Source: Actinoallomurus iriomotensis
GTDB lineage: Bacteria > Actinomycetota > Actinomycetes > Streptosporangiales > Streptosporangiaceae
Reading direction: 5' to 3'
DNA length: 64,000 nt
Assembly (NCBI RefSeq): GCF_030269445.1
Contig: NZ_BSTJ01000005.1
Coordinates: 372,001-436,000, forward strand
Below the pieces are notes generated by a model. The model was not told where the DNA came from and did not search any database. It was given only the letters and a program-made list of their open reading frames with translations. The position numbers were made by a program, and so were the translations under genes. This document shows positions 30,698-39,851 of the stretch, in pieces. Every line of letters starts with the position of its first letter. The stretch's first letter is position 1.

Positions 30698-31894
30698 GTG
30701 TCCACGTCCAGCCCGGGCACGCCGGGCACCCCGAGGCTGCTGCGCGCCATCAACGACCGCGCCGCACTGAAGGTGCTGCTCGAACGGGGTCCCCTCACCC
30801 GCCCGGAGATCGGGACGCTCACCGGCCTGTCCAAGCCGACCGCCTCCCAGCTGCTTACCCGGCTCCGTGACGCCGGCCTGGTCGTGGCCGACGGCATCCG
30901 CGAGGGCGGCCCCGGCCGTACCGCCGAGCTGTACCGCATCAACGCCTCCGCCGCGCACGTCGCGGCGCTGGAGGTGCGCCGCGCGCAGATCCGCGCCTGC
31001 ACGGCCGACCTGACCGGCACGGTGACCGGCCGCTTCGAGCTGCCGACGCCGGGACCGTCCGGCGGTGACGCGATCGCGCGGGCGCGCACGGCCGTGGAGG
31101 GGGCCATGGCGGACGCCGGGCTCGACCGGGTCGACCGCGTGGTCATCGGGGTGCCCGGCGCGGTCGACCCGCGGACCGAGCGGCTCGGTTACGCCTCCCA
31201 CCTGCCCGGCTGGCACATCCCGGACCTGCTCACCCGGCTGCGCGAGGGGCTCGGCGTGCCGGTCGCCGTGGAGAACGACGTCAACCTGGTGGCGATGGCC
31301 GAACTCGCGCACGGCCAGGCCACCGCCACGGCCGACTTCGTGCTGCTGTGGGTCAGCGCCGGCATCGGCATGGCGATCGTGCTCGGCGGCACGCTCGTGC
31401 GCGGTGCCACCGGAGGCGCCGGAGAGGTCGGCTACATGCCGGTCGCCTCGGCGCCGATCATCCGCGAGCCCGGTCGCGCCAACACCGGCGGTCTGCAGGC
31501 CGTCGCCGGCGCGCCCGCCGTGATCAGGCTGCTGCGCGAGCACGGCTTCCGCGGCGGACGCGCCGACCAGATCGTACGACGGGCGCGCGAGGCGTACGAG
31601 GACGGCGACGAACGGGCCCGGGCGGGCCTGGAGGAGCTCGCCACCCGCCTGGCGACCGGCCTGGCCGCCATCGTCAGCGTGCTCGACCCCGAACTCATCG
31701 TGCTCGCCGGCGAGGTGCCCCTCGCCGGCGGCGAACCGCTTCGCTCCCTCGTGGAGCGTGAACTGCACACCATGACCATCCCGCATCCGCCGCTGCGGCT
31801 CAGCTCGGTCGACGGCAACCCCGTCCTGGCCGGCGCGCTGCACCTCGCACTCGGGGAAACACGCGAGGAGCTCTTCTCCAGCACCGTCCGTTAA
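30698..31894 (+). CDS. ROK family transcriptional repressor
   Basis: A 398-residue NagC/XylR-type regulator. N-terminal winged helix (ALKVLLERGPLTRPEIGTLTGLSKPTASQLLTRL) and a C-terminal sugar-kinase-like ROK domain (VVIGVPGAVDP, ENDVNLVAMAELAHGQA, GGAGEVGYMPVA). The zinc-binding cysteine cluster of true ROK kinases is not visible (NTGGLQAVAG replaces it), consistent with a regulator only. GTG 30698 has GGAG five bases before it; an in-frame start at 30605 would precede the promoter. It leads an operon with a sugar ABC transporter, GH4 glycosidase and kinase and probably represses it until a sugar or sugar phosphate binds. Confidence 0.9.
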   Translation: MSTSSPGTPGTPRLLRAINDRAALKVLLERGPLTRPEIGTLTGLSKPTASQLLTRLRDAGLVVADGIREGGPGRTAELYRINASAAHVAALEVRRAQIRACTADLTGTVTGRFELPTPGPSGGDAIARARTAVEGAMADAGLDRVDRVVIGVPGAVDPRTERLGYASHLPGWHIPDLLTRLREGLGVPVAVENDVNLVAMAELAHGQATATADFVLLWVSAGIGMAIVLGGTLVRGATGGAGEVGYMPVASAPIIREPGRANTGGLQAVAGAPAVIRLLREHGFRGGRADQIVRRAREAYEDGDERARAGLEELATRLATGLAAIVSVLDPELIVLAGEVPLAGGEPLRSLVERELHTMTIPHPPLRLSSVDGNPVLAGALHLALGETREELFSSTVR

Positions 31895-31933
31895 CCCCCG
31901 GCCGCGTACGGCCGGCGCCCGAAGGAGACCGGA

Positions 31934-33259
31934 GTGTCCCCACGACCATGGCGGCTCATCACCGCATCGATCATCACCGCCGCCGCTGCCACCGCGTGCA
32001 CCGCGGGCGGCCAGTCACCCGCGAGCGGCGGCCCCAAGGCCGACGCGCCGCAGACGATCGAGGTCTGGCACGGCTGGAGCGCACCCCATGAGGTGAAGGC
32101 CTTCGAGGACGCCATCGCCGGCTTCCACCGGCTGCACCCCAACATCACCGTCAAGCTCGTCAAGGGTCAGGACGACACCAAGATCCTCAACGCGATCCGC
32201 GGCGGCAACCCGCCCGACGTGGTGTCGTCCTTCTCCACCAACAACGTCGGGCAGTTCTGCTCCAGCGGCGCGCTGCAGGACCTGACGCCGTACCTGAAGA
32301 AGGACAAGGTCGACCTGAACCTGTTCCCCAAGGCGGTGCAGGACTACACGCAGTACCGCGGCGACCGGTGCACGCTGCCGCTGCTCGCCGACGACTACGC
32401 CCTCTACAGCAACAAGGCGCTGATGAAGGGCAACCCGCCGCCCAAGACGATCAGCCAGCTGACCGCCCTGGCCAAGAAGCTGACCGTGCGGAACGCCGAC
32501 GGCACGATCAAGGTGGCCGGCTTCATTCCGTCGGAGACCTACTACGAGCACGTGCCCGAGCACATCGCCGGGCCCAGCTTCGGCGCGACCTGGCTGACCG
32601 CCCAGGGGCGGGCCGACTTCGCCGCCGACCCGGCCTTCACGAAGTACCTGCAGTGGGAGAAGGGCCTGCTCGACTGGTACGGCTACGACAACGTCAAGAA
32701 GTTCATCCACTCGATGGGCCAGGAGTTCGAGGCCTCCAACCCCTTCGAGAAGGGCAAGGTGGCGATGGCCATCGACGGCGAGTGGCGCACCAAGTTCCTC
32801 CAGCAGGAGGCGCCGAAGGTCCAGTACGCGACCACGCCCACGCCCGTCGACGACGCCCGCGCGAACACCTACGGCGGCGGGTTCGTCACCGGCACCATCA
32901 TCGGCATCCCGCGCGGCGCCCGGCACGCCCAGGCCTCCTGGGAGTTCGTGAAGTACCTGACCACCGACACCGACGCGCTGGTGACCTTCGCCAACGGCCT
33001 GGGCAACGTGCCCAGCACCATCCCCGCGCTGGCCTCGCCGAACCTCGACCTCCCGCCGCAGTTCAAGACGTTCCTCGACGTGTTCAAGAACCCGAACAGC
33101 TCGACCATCCCCTCCACCATCAACGGCGGCGACTTCATCGTGAAGTTCCAGAGCTTCGTGCAGGAGCAGTGGGAGCCCGGCAAGGTGACGAACCTTCGGC
33201 AAGGCCTCCAGGGCCTGGACAAGAAGGTGAACGACGCGCTTCAGCTGGCCGGCGGCTGA
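31934..33259 (+). CDS. Sugar-binding lipoprotein of a CUT1 ABC transporter
   Basis: A 441-residue type-1 extracellular sugar-binding protein. Short signal with lipobox-like ATAC at C22 (TAAAATACTAGG region shifted by one residue), then the mature fold: IEVWHGWSAPHEVKAFEDAI, NPPDVVSSFSTNNVGQFCSSGAL, LPLLADDYALYSNKALM and AMAIDGEWRTKFL. GTG 31934 follows GAAGGAG. The TGATG overlap with the next permease indicates coupling. It probably binds a beta-linked disaccharide, judging from the GH4 glycosidase in the operon, but the ligand is inferred. Confidence 0.92.
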   Translation: MSPRPWRLITASIITAAAATACTAGGQSPASGGPKADAPQTIEVWHGWSAPHEVKAFEDAIAGFHRLHPNITVKLVKGQDDTKILNAIRGGNPPDVVSSFSTNNVGQFCSSGALQDLTPYLKKDKVDLNLFPKAVQDYTQYRGDRCTLPLLADDYALYSNKALMKGNPPPKTISQLTALAKKLTVRNADGTIKVAGFIPSETYYEHVPEHIAGPSFGATWLTAQGRADFAADPAFTKYLQWEKGLLDWYGYDNVKKFIHSMGQEFEASNPFEKGKVAMAIDGEWRTKFLQQEAPKVQYATTPTPVDDARANTYGGGFVTGTIIGIPRGARHAQASWEFVKYLTTDTDALVTFANGLGNVPSTIPALASPNLDLPPQFKTFLDVFKNPNSSTIPSTINGGDFIVKFQSFVQEQWEPGKVTNLRQGLQGLDKKVNDALQLAGG

Positions 33260-34209
33260 TGGCCGCCGCACTGACGGCCAGGAGGGCGCCGGCGTCGCGG
33301 GCGCGGCGCCGGCACCGCCTCCGGGTGCTGGCGTTCCTGTCGCCGTGGCTGCTCGGCTTCACGCTGTTCTTCGCCTACCCGCTCGCCGCCACGGTCTACT
33401 TCTCCTTCTTCCGCTACAACCTGTTCCAGCTCACGCCGGTCGGGCTGACCAACTACAGGTTCCTGTTCAAGGACCCGTACGCCTGGCGTGCCATCAAGAA
33501 CACACTCTGGCTCGTCGTGGTGATGGTGCCGCTGCGGGTGCTGTTCGGCCTCGCCCTCGCCCAGCTCCTCACCAGGATCAAGCGGGGCGGGAACATCCTC
33601 CGGTCGATCTTCTACCTGCCGTTCCTGATCCCGCCCGTCGCGGCCACCGTCGCGTTCGTGTTCGTGGTCAATCCCGGCACCGGGCCGGTCAACGGCATCG
33701 CCGCCAAGATCGGCATCCACCTGCCCGACTGGTTCAACGACCCGGACTGGACCAAGCCGGGCCTGACCCTGCTCGCCCTGTGGGGCATCGGCGACGTCAT
33801 GATCATCCTGCTGGCGGCGCTGCTGGACGTGCCCACGTCCCTGTACGAGGCCGCGGCCATCGACGGCGCGAACGCCTGGCAGCGGTTCCGCCGGATCACC
33901 CTGCCGACGATCTCGCCGGTGCTGATGTTCTCGGTCGTCACCGGGGTCATCCAGACCCTGCAGTACTTCACCCAGGCGATGGTCGCCGCGAACGCCTCCC
34001 AGGGCAACGCCGACCAGGCCGGCACCACCACCGCTCCCGGCTATCCCGACGGCGCCTCGCTGACCTTCCCCCAGACGCTCTACAACGAGGGCTTCCAGCA
34101 GTTCAACATGGGCTACGCGTGCGTGCTCGCGCTCGTGCTGTTCGTCGTCGCCATGTTCTTCACGCTGATCCTGCTCCGCCGGTTCCACGCGTTCGGCGAC
34201 GATGACTGA
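33259..34209 (+). CDS. Sugar ABC transporter permease (MalF family)
   Basis: A 316-residue inner-membrane component with six hydrophobic segments and the EAA loop YEAAAIDGANAWQRFRRITLPTI that docks the ATPase. ATG 33259 overlaps the stop of the binding protein; a longer open frame upstream is a shadow of that gene. It forms a heterodimer with the following MalG-type permease. The operon has no ATPase gene, so it must use one from elsewhere; the MsiK-type protein at 46574-47830 is a candidate. Confidence 0.94.
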   Translation: MAAALTARRAPASRARRRHRLRVLAFLSPWLLGFTLFFAYPLAATVYFSFFRYNLFQLTPVGLTNYRFLFKDPYAWRAIKNTLWLVVVMVPLRVLFGLALAQLLTRIKRGGNILRSIFYLPFLIPPVAATVAFVFVVNPGTGPVNGIAAKIGIHLPDWFNDPDWTKPGLTLLALWGIGDVMIILLAALLDVPTSLYEAAAIDGANAWQRFRRITLPTISPVLMFSVVTGVIQTLQYFTQAMVAANASQGNADQAGTTTAPGYPDGASLTFPQTLYNEGFQQFNMGYACVLALVLFVVAMFFTLILLRRFHAFGDDD

Positions 34210-34219
34210 AGGGACGACG

Positions 34220-35116
34220 ATGACCGGCACGACGCTCGCGACGCGGCGCGCTCCCGCCCTCGGCTCGCCGGCCCGGCGCCGGACGCGGAGGCGGGGCCGC
34301 CGGATCCTGTACTGGGTGGCGACCCACGCGATCGCGATCGCCCTGGCGATCATGTTCCTGGCGCCGCTGGTGTTCATGTTCCTCACCGCCGTGATGAGCA
34401 GCAACGAGACCCTCACGGGCGAGCTGTGGCCGCGAAGCTGGCACTGGTCCAACTTCGGCACGGCGCTGACCACCGACCACGGCGTGATGCTGCACTGGCT
34501 GCTCAACACGCTGCTGTACGCGGTGCTGGCCACGGCGTTCATGCTCGTCTCCAGCATCCCGGTCGCCTACGCCCTGGCGCGGTTCCGCTTCCGCGGGCGC
34601 AAGCTGGCGTTCGTGCTGGTCATCACCACGATGATGCTGCCGCCGCAGGTGACGATCGTGCCGATGTACATCGTATGGGCGCGATTTCATCTGACCGGCA
34701 CGCTGTGGCCGCTGATCCTGCCGATGCTGTTCGGCGACGCGTTCTCCATCTTCCTGCTCCGGCAGTTCCTGGTGACGATCCCGGCGGAGTACGCCGACGC
34801 GGCGCGGGTCGACGGCTGCGGGGAGTTCGCCGCGATGCTGCGGGTGGTGCTGCCGATGGCGCGGCCCGCGATCGCCGCGGTCGCGCTGTTCCAGTTCTTC
34901 TACGCCTGGAACGACTACTTCGGCCCGCTCATCTACACCAAACCGGACTCGTGGACGCTGGCGGTCGGCCTGTCGACGTTCCGCGCGGCGCACCACGTCG
35001 AGTGGAACCTGACGATGGCCGCGACCCTGCTGACGGTGCTCCCGGTGATGGTGGTGTTCTTCCTCGCGCAGCGGGTGTTCATCCAGGGAGTGACACTGAC
35101 GGGGGTGAAGGGATGA
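34220..35116 (+). CDS. Sugar ABC transporter permease (MalG family)
   Basis: A 298-residue membrane protein with six hydrophobic segments and the EAA loop EYADAARVDGCGEFAAMLRVVLPMARP. ATG 34220 follows GAAGGG; the in-frame ATG 34202, inside the end of malF, is an alternative that adds six residues. Its stop overlaps the GH4 start (ATGA). It partners the MalF-type protein encoded just upstream. Confidence 0.93.
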   Translation: MTGTTLATRRAPALGSPARRRTRRRGRRILYWVATHAIAIALAIMFLAPLVFMFLTAVMSSNETLTGELWPRSWHWSNFGTALTTDHGVMLHWLLNTLLYAVLATAFMLVSSIPVAYALARFRFRGRKLAFVLVITTMMLPPQVTIVPMYIVWARFHLTGTLWPLILPMLFGDAFSIFLLRQFLVTIPAEYADAARVDGCGEFAAMLRVVLPMARPAIAAVALFQFFYAWNDYFGPLIYTKPDSWTLAVGLSTFRAAHHVEWNLTMAATLLTVLPVMVVFFLAQRVFIQGVTLTGVKG

Positions 35117-36375
35117 AGCTGTGCGTGGTCGGCGGAGGCTCGACGTACACGCCGGAGTTCGTGGACGGCCTCGCCCGGCTTCGCGACACGCTGCCGGTGT
35201 CCGAGCTCGTCCTCGTCGACCCGGACGAGCGCCGGCTGGAGCCGGTCGGGGCGCTCTCCCGCCGGATCCTGGCGCGGTACGGCCACCCGGGCGTGATCCG
35301 TACGACGACCGTCCTCGACGAGGGCGTGGAGGGCGCCGACGCGGTCCTGCTGCAGCTGCGGGTCGGCGGGCAGGCCGCCCGGCGCGTGGACGAGACGCTT
35401 CCACTCGGGTGCGGCTGCGTCGGCCAGGAGACGACCGGCGCCGGTGGGCTCGCCAAGGCGCTGCGCACGGTCCCGGTGGTCCTCCGCATCGCCGAACGGG
35501 TCGCCCGCCTGGCGCCGGACGCCTGGATCGTCGACTTCACCAACCCGGTCGGCATCGTCACCCGCGCGCTGCTGGACGCCGGACACCGCGCCGTCGGCCT
35601 GTGCAACGTGGCGATCGGGTTCCAACGGCACTTCGCCCGCGCGCTCGGGGTGCCGCCCGGCGACATCCGGCTCGGCCACATCGGCCTCAACCACCTGACC
35701 TGGGAACGCAGCGTCCACCTCGGGGAGGAGGACGTGCTGCCGAGGCTGCTCGCCGAGCACGCCGAGGAGTTCGCGGCCGACATCGGCCTGCCTTCGGCTC
35801 TCCTTCGGCGCCTCGGTGTCGTACCGTCCTACTACCTTAGGTATTTCTACGAACACGACGCGGTGGTGGCGCAGCAACTCGATGCGCCGTCGCGCGCCGA
35901 GGAGGTGGCCGCCATCGAAGAACGCCTCCTGCGGATGTACGCCGACCCGGCACTGGACACCAAGCCGGAGCTCCTGGAGCGGCGCGGCGGTGCGTACTAC
36001 TCCGAGGCCGCGATCGACCTCGTCGCGTCCCTGTACGCCGACCGCGGCGACGTGCAGGTCGTCAACGTGCGCAACAGCGACCGGCTGCCGTTCCTGCCGC
36101 CCGAGGCGGTGATCGAGGTCCCGGCCCGCGTCACCGCGACCGGTGCCGACCCGCTGCCGGTGGACCCCGTCGAGCCGCTGTTCGCCGGCCTGATCGCCCA
36201 CGTGACCGCGTACGAGGAGCTGGCCCTGGAGGCGGCGCTCAAAGGAGGTGTCGACCGGGTGACGGACGCCCTGCTCGCTCATCCGCTCATCGGGCAGGTG
36301 AGCACGGCCACCGACCTGGCCGACCGGCTCGTCGCGGCGAACGCGGCGCACCTGCCCTGGGCGGTGAGCGCGTGA
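35113..36375 (+). CDS. GH4 family glycosidase (6-phospho-beta-glucosidase type)
   Basis: A 420-residue NAD- and metal-dependent glycosidase. N-terminal Rossmann motif VVGGGSTYTPE, metal-site cysteine in GLCNVAIGFQ, histidine in GLNHLTW and VDFTNPVGIVTR are the family landmarks and resemble the LicH/CelF 6-phospho-beta-glucosidases more than alpha-galactosidases. Hydrolysis goes by oxidation at C3 and elimination. In this operon it likely cleaves a cytoplasmic disaccharide, phosphorylated or not, delivered by the adjacent transporter. ATG 35113 overlaps the malG stop; its stop overlaps the kinase start. Confidence 0.9.
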   Translation: MKLCVVGGGSTYTPEFVDGLARLRDTLPVSELVLVDPDERRLEPVGALSRRILARYGHPGVIRTTTVLDEGVEGADAVLLQLRVGGQAARRVDETLPLGCGCVGQETTGAGGLAKALRTVPVVLRIAERVARLAPDAWIVDFTNPVGIVTRALLDAGHRAVGLCNVAIGFQRHFARALGVPPGDIRLGHIGLNHLTWERSVHLGEEDVLPRLLAEHAEEFAADIGLPSALLRRLGVVPSYYLRYFYEHDAVVAQQLDAPSRAEEVAAIEERLLRMYADPALDTKPELLERRGGAYYSEAAIDLVASLYADRGDVQVVNVRNSDRLPFLPPEAVIEVPARVTATGADPLPVDPVEPLFAGLIAHVTAYEELALEAALKGGVDRVTDALLAHPLIGQVSTATDLADRLVAANAAHLPWAVSA

Positions 36376-37355
36376 TCGTCGCGATCGACGGCGGGAACAG
36401 CAAGACCGACGTCGTGGTCCTCACCACCGGCGGCGAGATCCGCTCGACCGTACGCGGCGGCGGCTTCCGGCCCGTCGCGGACGGCGTCGAGACCGCCGTG
36501 GCGGCCCTGACCGACGCGGTCACCCGCGCGCTGGAGGCGGCCGGCCTGACCGCGCCGTGGCCGGTCGCCGACCACGTCTCGGCGTACCTGGCCAACGTGG
36601 ACCTGCCGGAGGAGGAAGAGGAGTTCCACCGGATCATCACGGCCTGCAACTGGGGCCGCAGCGTCCGGGTCGGCAACGACACCTTCGCCCTGCTGCGCGC
36701 GGGCGTCACCGACCGGTGGGGCGTGGCCGTGGTGTGCGGCGCGGGCATCAACTGCGCGGGCGTCGGCCCCGACGGGCAGATCGCCCGGTTCCCCTCGATC
36801 GGCCGGGTGACCGGCGACTGGGGCGGCGGCCACCACCTCGGCGAGGAGGCCCTCTGGCACGGCGTACGCGCCGAGGACGGCCGCGGCCCGAAGACCGCGC
36901 TCGCCGAGGCCGTCGCCGCGCACTTCGGCGCCTCCAGTGCGCTGGAGGTCGGCCTGGGCATCCACTTCGGCGAGATCTCCGAAGAGCGCCTCGGCGAGCT
37001 GGCCCCCGTCCTGCTCAAAGTCGCGGCGTCCGGCGACGAGGTCGCGGCCCGCCTGGTCGAACGCCAGGCCGACGAGGTGAGCGCCCTGGCTACGGTCGTC
37101 CTGCGGCGGCTGGACCTGCTGAACTCCCCGGTGGAGGTCGTCCTCGGCGGCGGAGTGCTGGCCGCCCGCGACACACTGCTCATGGCCGCGATCCAGGAGC
37201 GCTTCTCCCGCATCGCGCCCCAGGCCAAACTCATCGTCGTCGACGCCCCGCCGGTCCTCGGCGCGGCCCTGCTCGGCCTGGACGACGCCGGCGCGCCCCC
37301 GGAGGCCCACGAGCGCCTTCTCGCCTTCTACGCCCGAAGCCCCGCCGGCCTGTGA
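36372..37355 (+). CDS. BadF/BadG-type sugar kinase (N-acetylglucosamine kinase-like)
   Basis: A 327-residue ASKHA-fold ATPase. Phosphate-1 motif IVAIDGGNSKTDVVV, the NDTFALLRAG segment, phosphate-2 VVCGAGINCAGVGPDG and adenosine motif VVLGGGVLAARD are visible, as in N-acetylglucosamine kinase-like proteins of the BcrAD/BadFG family. GTG 36372 overlaps the GH4 stop (GTGA). Last gene of the ROK operon; it probably phosphorylates the sugar released by, or supplied to, the GH4 enzyme. Confidence 0.88.
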   Translation: MIVAIDGGNSKTDVVVLTTGGEIRSTVRGGGFRPVADGVETAVAALTDAVTRALEAAGLTAPWPVADHVSAYLANVDLPEEEEEFHRIITACNWGRSVRVGNDTFALLRAGVTDRWGVAVVCGAGINCAGVGPDGQIARFPSIGRVTGDWGGGHHLGEEALWHGVRAEDGRGPKTALAEAVAAHFGASSALEVGLGIHFGEISEERLGELAPVLLKVAASGDEVAARLVERQADEVSALATVVLRRLDLLNSPVEVVLGGGVLAARDTLLMAAIQERFSRIAPQAKLIVVDAPPVLGAALLGLDDAGAPPEAHERLLAFYARSPAGL

Positions 37356-38287
37356 CCTCGGCGGGCGGCGGTCCCGGCGTCGTCCACACTGTGTTGTCGC
37401 GTCTTCCCCGGGCGCGGAACGACGCAGGACAATGAGATCGGGCCGGTTGGAGGACATTTCCGCATGTCCCCAGTCGCCGCAGGTCGCCGCCCAGAGCGTT
37501 GCCGCCGCCTGAGTCATCGCGCCGGACACCATGTCGGCGCCGCTCCGCCGGCCAAGACGTCTGCCGGGCAGGAAACCGGCGTCGGCCACGGCGCGTCTTG
37601 CGCTAGGAGGTCGCGCCGCCGGCTGGCGGCGCCCGAACCACGGCGGTGCCCGAACCACGGCGTCGCCCTTCCCAGCGTGCGGCCGCGCGGCGACGACGCG
37701 GGTCCGGTCTCGGCCGCCGCCCAGCCCGGTCGGTAGGTGACTCGCGCAGGGATCGGGACCCTGGGAAGGCCGCCCTGCGCCGACCGCACCCATGCCGTCC
37801 GGACGTGGCCTGCTCCGGGTGGGAGCGGCCGGGCTCGCGGCGGCCGCCCAGGCAGGCGCAAGCGGTGGGCGCCCAGGCGGCGCGGCCGCCACGATGGCCT
37901 CGCGGCGGAGCCATCGCTGAACCCAACTACGACACCGCGAGGTCGGCTGGTCGGTGGAGGCCTGCGCGGCGAGCTGGTCGCCGCCGACGCCCCGGCCGCC
38001 GCGCGGGCATTCCGGCCGCCGTGGGCATCCCGGTCGCCGCCGACGTCCCGGCCGGTGCCTGCGCCCGGCCGGCGTCCGACCCGTGCCGCCCAGCCGGCAC
38101 GGCGGGCGGGCCCCACACCCGTCCGAACCCACGCGCAGGTGGGGCTCAACTTCTGGGAACGGGCGATCTTGGCGTCTGGGGGCGGCCGGTGGAAGCGCGG
38201 TGAAGTCCGTCGCCGGTCCCCGGTGGGTACGGCGGTGGCGCGGCTGTCGTGCCCGGGTGGCCGGGTGGCCGGGTGCTGGGGCGTGTC
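37356..38287. other. 932-bp region without a recognisable gene
   Basis: Open frames here encode Arg/Pro/Ala-rich peptides with no recognisable domain and no ribosome binding site, so none is called. It contains a strong hairpin (37613-37632), a duplicated CCCGAACCACGGCG motif at about 37632-37659, and GC-rich imperfect repeats of GCCG/CCGG between 37970 and 38110. It may be degenerate sequence left after loss of a gene, or an unrecognised RNA locus. Confidence 0.5.
37613..37632. terminator. Perfect 8-bp GC hairpin
   Basis: GCGCCGCC (37613-37620), loop GGCT, GGCGGCGC (37625-37632). It is about 260 bp past the end of the sugar operon, without a T-run; termination is possible but uncertain. Confidence 0.3.
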
Positions 38288-38752
38288 TCAACCGGGTGTC
38301 TCCAGCTTCCGGGCGAGTTCTTCCAGTGTGGCGAGATCCTCGGATGTGAGCCGGTCGACGAAATGGTGGCGGACCGACGCGAGATGGGCGGGAGCGGCGC
38401 TCTTCAACGTGTCCAGCCCCTGCTCGGTGAGCACCAGGAGGCAGCCTCGGCCGTCGGCCGGGTCGGGTGCGCGTTCGAGGAGACCGCGGGCCTCCATCCG
38501 GGTGGCGTGCCGGGACAGGCGGCTGCGGGACCAGCCCATCTTGGCGGCCTGCTCGTGCAGGGTGCTGGTGTGGTCGGGGCGTTCCGACAGCGTGCTCAGC
38601 ACCTCGTAGTCCGGCTCAGAGAGTCCGGCGGACGCCAGATCGCGCGCCGTGCCCGTCTGGACGGCGATCACCATGCGGCGGAAGGCCCGCCACGCTCGCT
38701 CCTCGTCCGGGTTCAGCCATCGTACGGGTTCCGCCGGCAATCTCTTTGACAT
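38288..38752 (-). CDS. MarR family regulator
   Basis: A 154-residue winged-helix regulator: dimerisation helix (NPDEERAWRAFRRMVIAVQT), LSEPDYEVLSTLSE, recognition region (LHEQAAKMGWSRSRLSRHATRMEARGLLER) and DRG-type wing (APDPADGRGCLLVLTEQG). ATG 38752 is preceded at six bases by TATGTT on the minus strand (38764-38759), so the mRNA may be leaderless. It is divergent from the FMN reductase-acetyltransferase fusion, 31 bp between starts, and probably represses it. Confidence 0.9.
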   Translation of the reverse strand: MSKRLPAEPVRWLNPDEERAWRAFRRMVIAVQTGTARDLASAGLSEPDYEVLSTLSERPDHTSTLHEQAAKMGWSRSRLSRHATRMEARGLLERAPDPADGRGCLLVLTEQGLDTLKSAAPAHLASVRHHFVDRLTSEDLATLEELARKLETPG

Positions 38753-38783
38753 GTAAACAACATACCGCCTAACCTTCGTTTCC

Positions 38784-39851
38784 ATGTCAACGAAAATGGT
38801 GCGTGTCCTCGTCGTGGTGTGCAGCACTCGCCCCGGCGCCTTGGGCCGGACGGTCGGAGAGTGGATGATCGAGACGATCACAGCTCGCGCCCTGGAGCTC
38901 GGCGTCGAACTCGTGCCGGTGGCCCTCGGCGACCTTGATCTGCCGTTCCTCGACGAAGAGCAGCATCCGTCGTCGGGTGTCTACCGGCACGAGCACACGC
39001 GGCAGTGGAGCGCGATCGTGGACGCGGCGGACGGCTTCATCGTCGTGACGCCGGAGTACAACTACGGGATGCCCGCGACCCTGAAGAACGCGCTGGACTA
39101 CCTCAGTCGCGAGTGGGCCTGGAAGCCGGTCGGTTTCGTCAGCTACGGCAACACCTCGGCGGGCACCCGGTCCGTGCAGCACGCCAAGCAGGTGGTGACC
39201 ACCCTGCGTCTGGTGCCGCTGGGCGCGACGGTGGCGATCCGCATCGGTGACGCGACCCAGAATGGGACGCTGAGTCCGAACACCGCTCTCGCGGGAGCGG
39301 CCGTCGGCGTCCTGGACGAACTCGTCCGCGTGGCGAATGCCCTACGGCCGATGCGCGAGCGGTCGGCGGCCGGAGCGCCGCCCGGACCGTTGCCGGGGTC
39401 CTACGTGCGGCGACTGACCCCCGACGACGCTCCCGAGGTCACCGTCCTGCAGCGGTGCTGCTGGGTGGAGGAGGCCATCGCCAACGACGCCTCGGCCGTC
39501 CCCGCCCTGCACGAGTCGCCGGAGCAGGTACGCGACTGGCTGGCGGCCTGGCACACCACGGGCCTGTGGCTGGACGGCCGGCTTCTGGGCATGGTGCGGG
39601 CCCGGCGCACCGAAACCGATTGGCATGTGGGCCGGCTCGGCGTCGTTCCCGACCTGCGGGGCCGAGGCATCGGGCGCTGGCTGCTCCGCGGCGCCGAGGC
39701 GGCCGCCGAGCCGAAGTGCCGTCGCATCGTGCTGTTCACCGGCACCGGCAGCCGCTACAACATCGGCCTGTACGAGAGCGAGGGATACCGGCGCGCATCA
39801 CTCCCCGGCACCGACGGGACCACCCGTCTCGTCAAAGAGCTCGTCCCCTGA
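38784..39851 (+). CDS. NADPH-dependent FMN reductase fused to a GNAT acetyltransferase
   Basis: A 355-residue two-domain protein. Residues 5-190 form a flavodoxin-like NAD(P)H:FMN/quinone reductase (VLVVVCSTRPGALG, TPEYNYGMPATLKNALDYL, GFVSYGNTSAGTRS). Residues ~207-355 form a GNAT N-acetyltransferase with the acetyl-CoA loop VVPDLRGRGIGRWLL and terminal YNIGLYESEGYRR. A linker rich in Pro and Gly (191-206) joins them in one uninterrupted frame. Such a fusion is unusual. The mRNA may be leaderless (TAACCT at 38770-38775). It is divergent from a MarR repressor, suggesting a role against an electrophile, quinone or drug. Confidence 0.88.
   Translation: MSTKMVRVLVVVCSTRPGALGRTVGEWMIETITARALELGVELVPVALGDLDLPFLDEEQHPSSGVYRHEHTRQWSAIVDAADGFIVVTPEYNYGMPATLKNALDYLSREWAWKPVGFVSYGNTSAGTRSVQHAKQVVTTLRLVPLGATVAIRIGDATQNGTLSPNTALAGAAVGVLDELVRVANALRPMRERSAAGAPPGPLPGSYVRRLTPDDAPEVTVLQRCCWVEEAIANDASAVPALHESPEQVRDWLAAWHTTGLWLDGRLLGMVRARRTETDWHVGRLGVVPDLRGRGIGRWLLRGAEAAAEPKCRRIVLFTGTGSRYNIGLYESEGYRRASLPGTDGTTRLVKELVP

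Noticed and set aside
37435-38291. Several 60-200 codon frames in the gene-poor interval
   Set aside because: None has a ribosome binding site, normal amino acid composition or a recognisable domain.
38746-38790. TTGACATG and CATGTCAA inverted words between the MarR and fusion genes
   Set aside because: They are simply the two Met-Ser start regions facing each other, so coincidence is likely.
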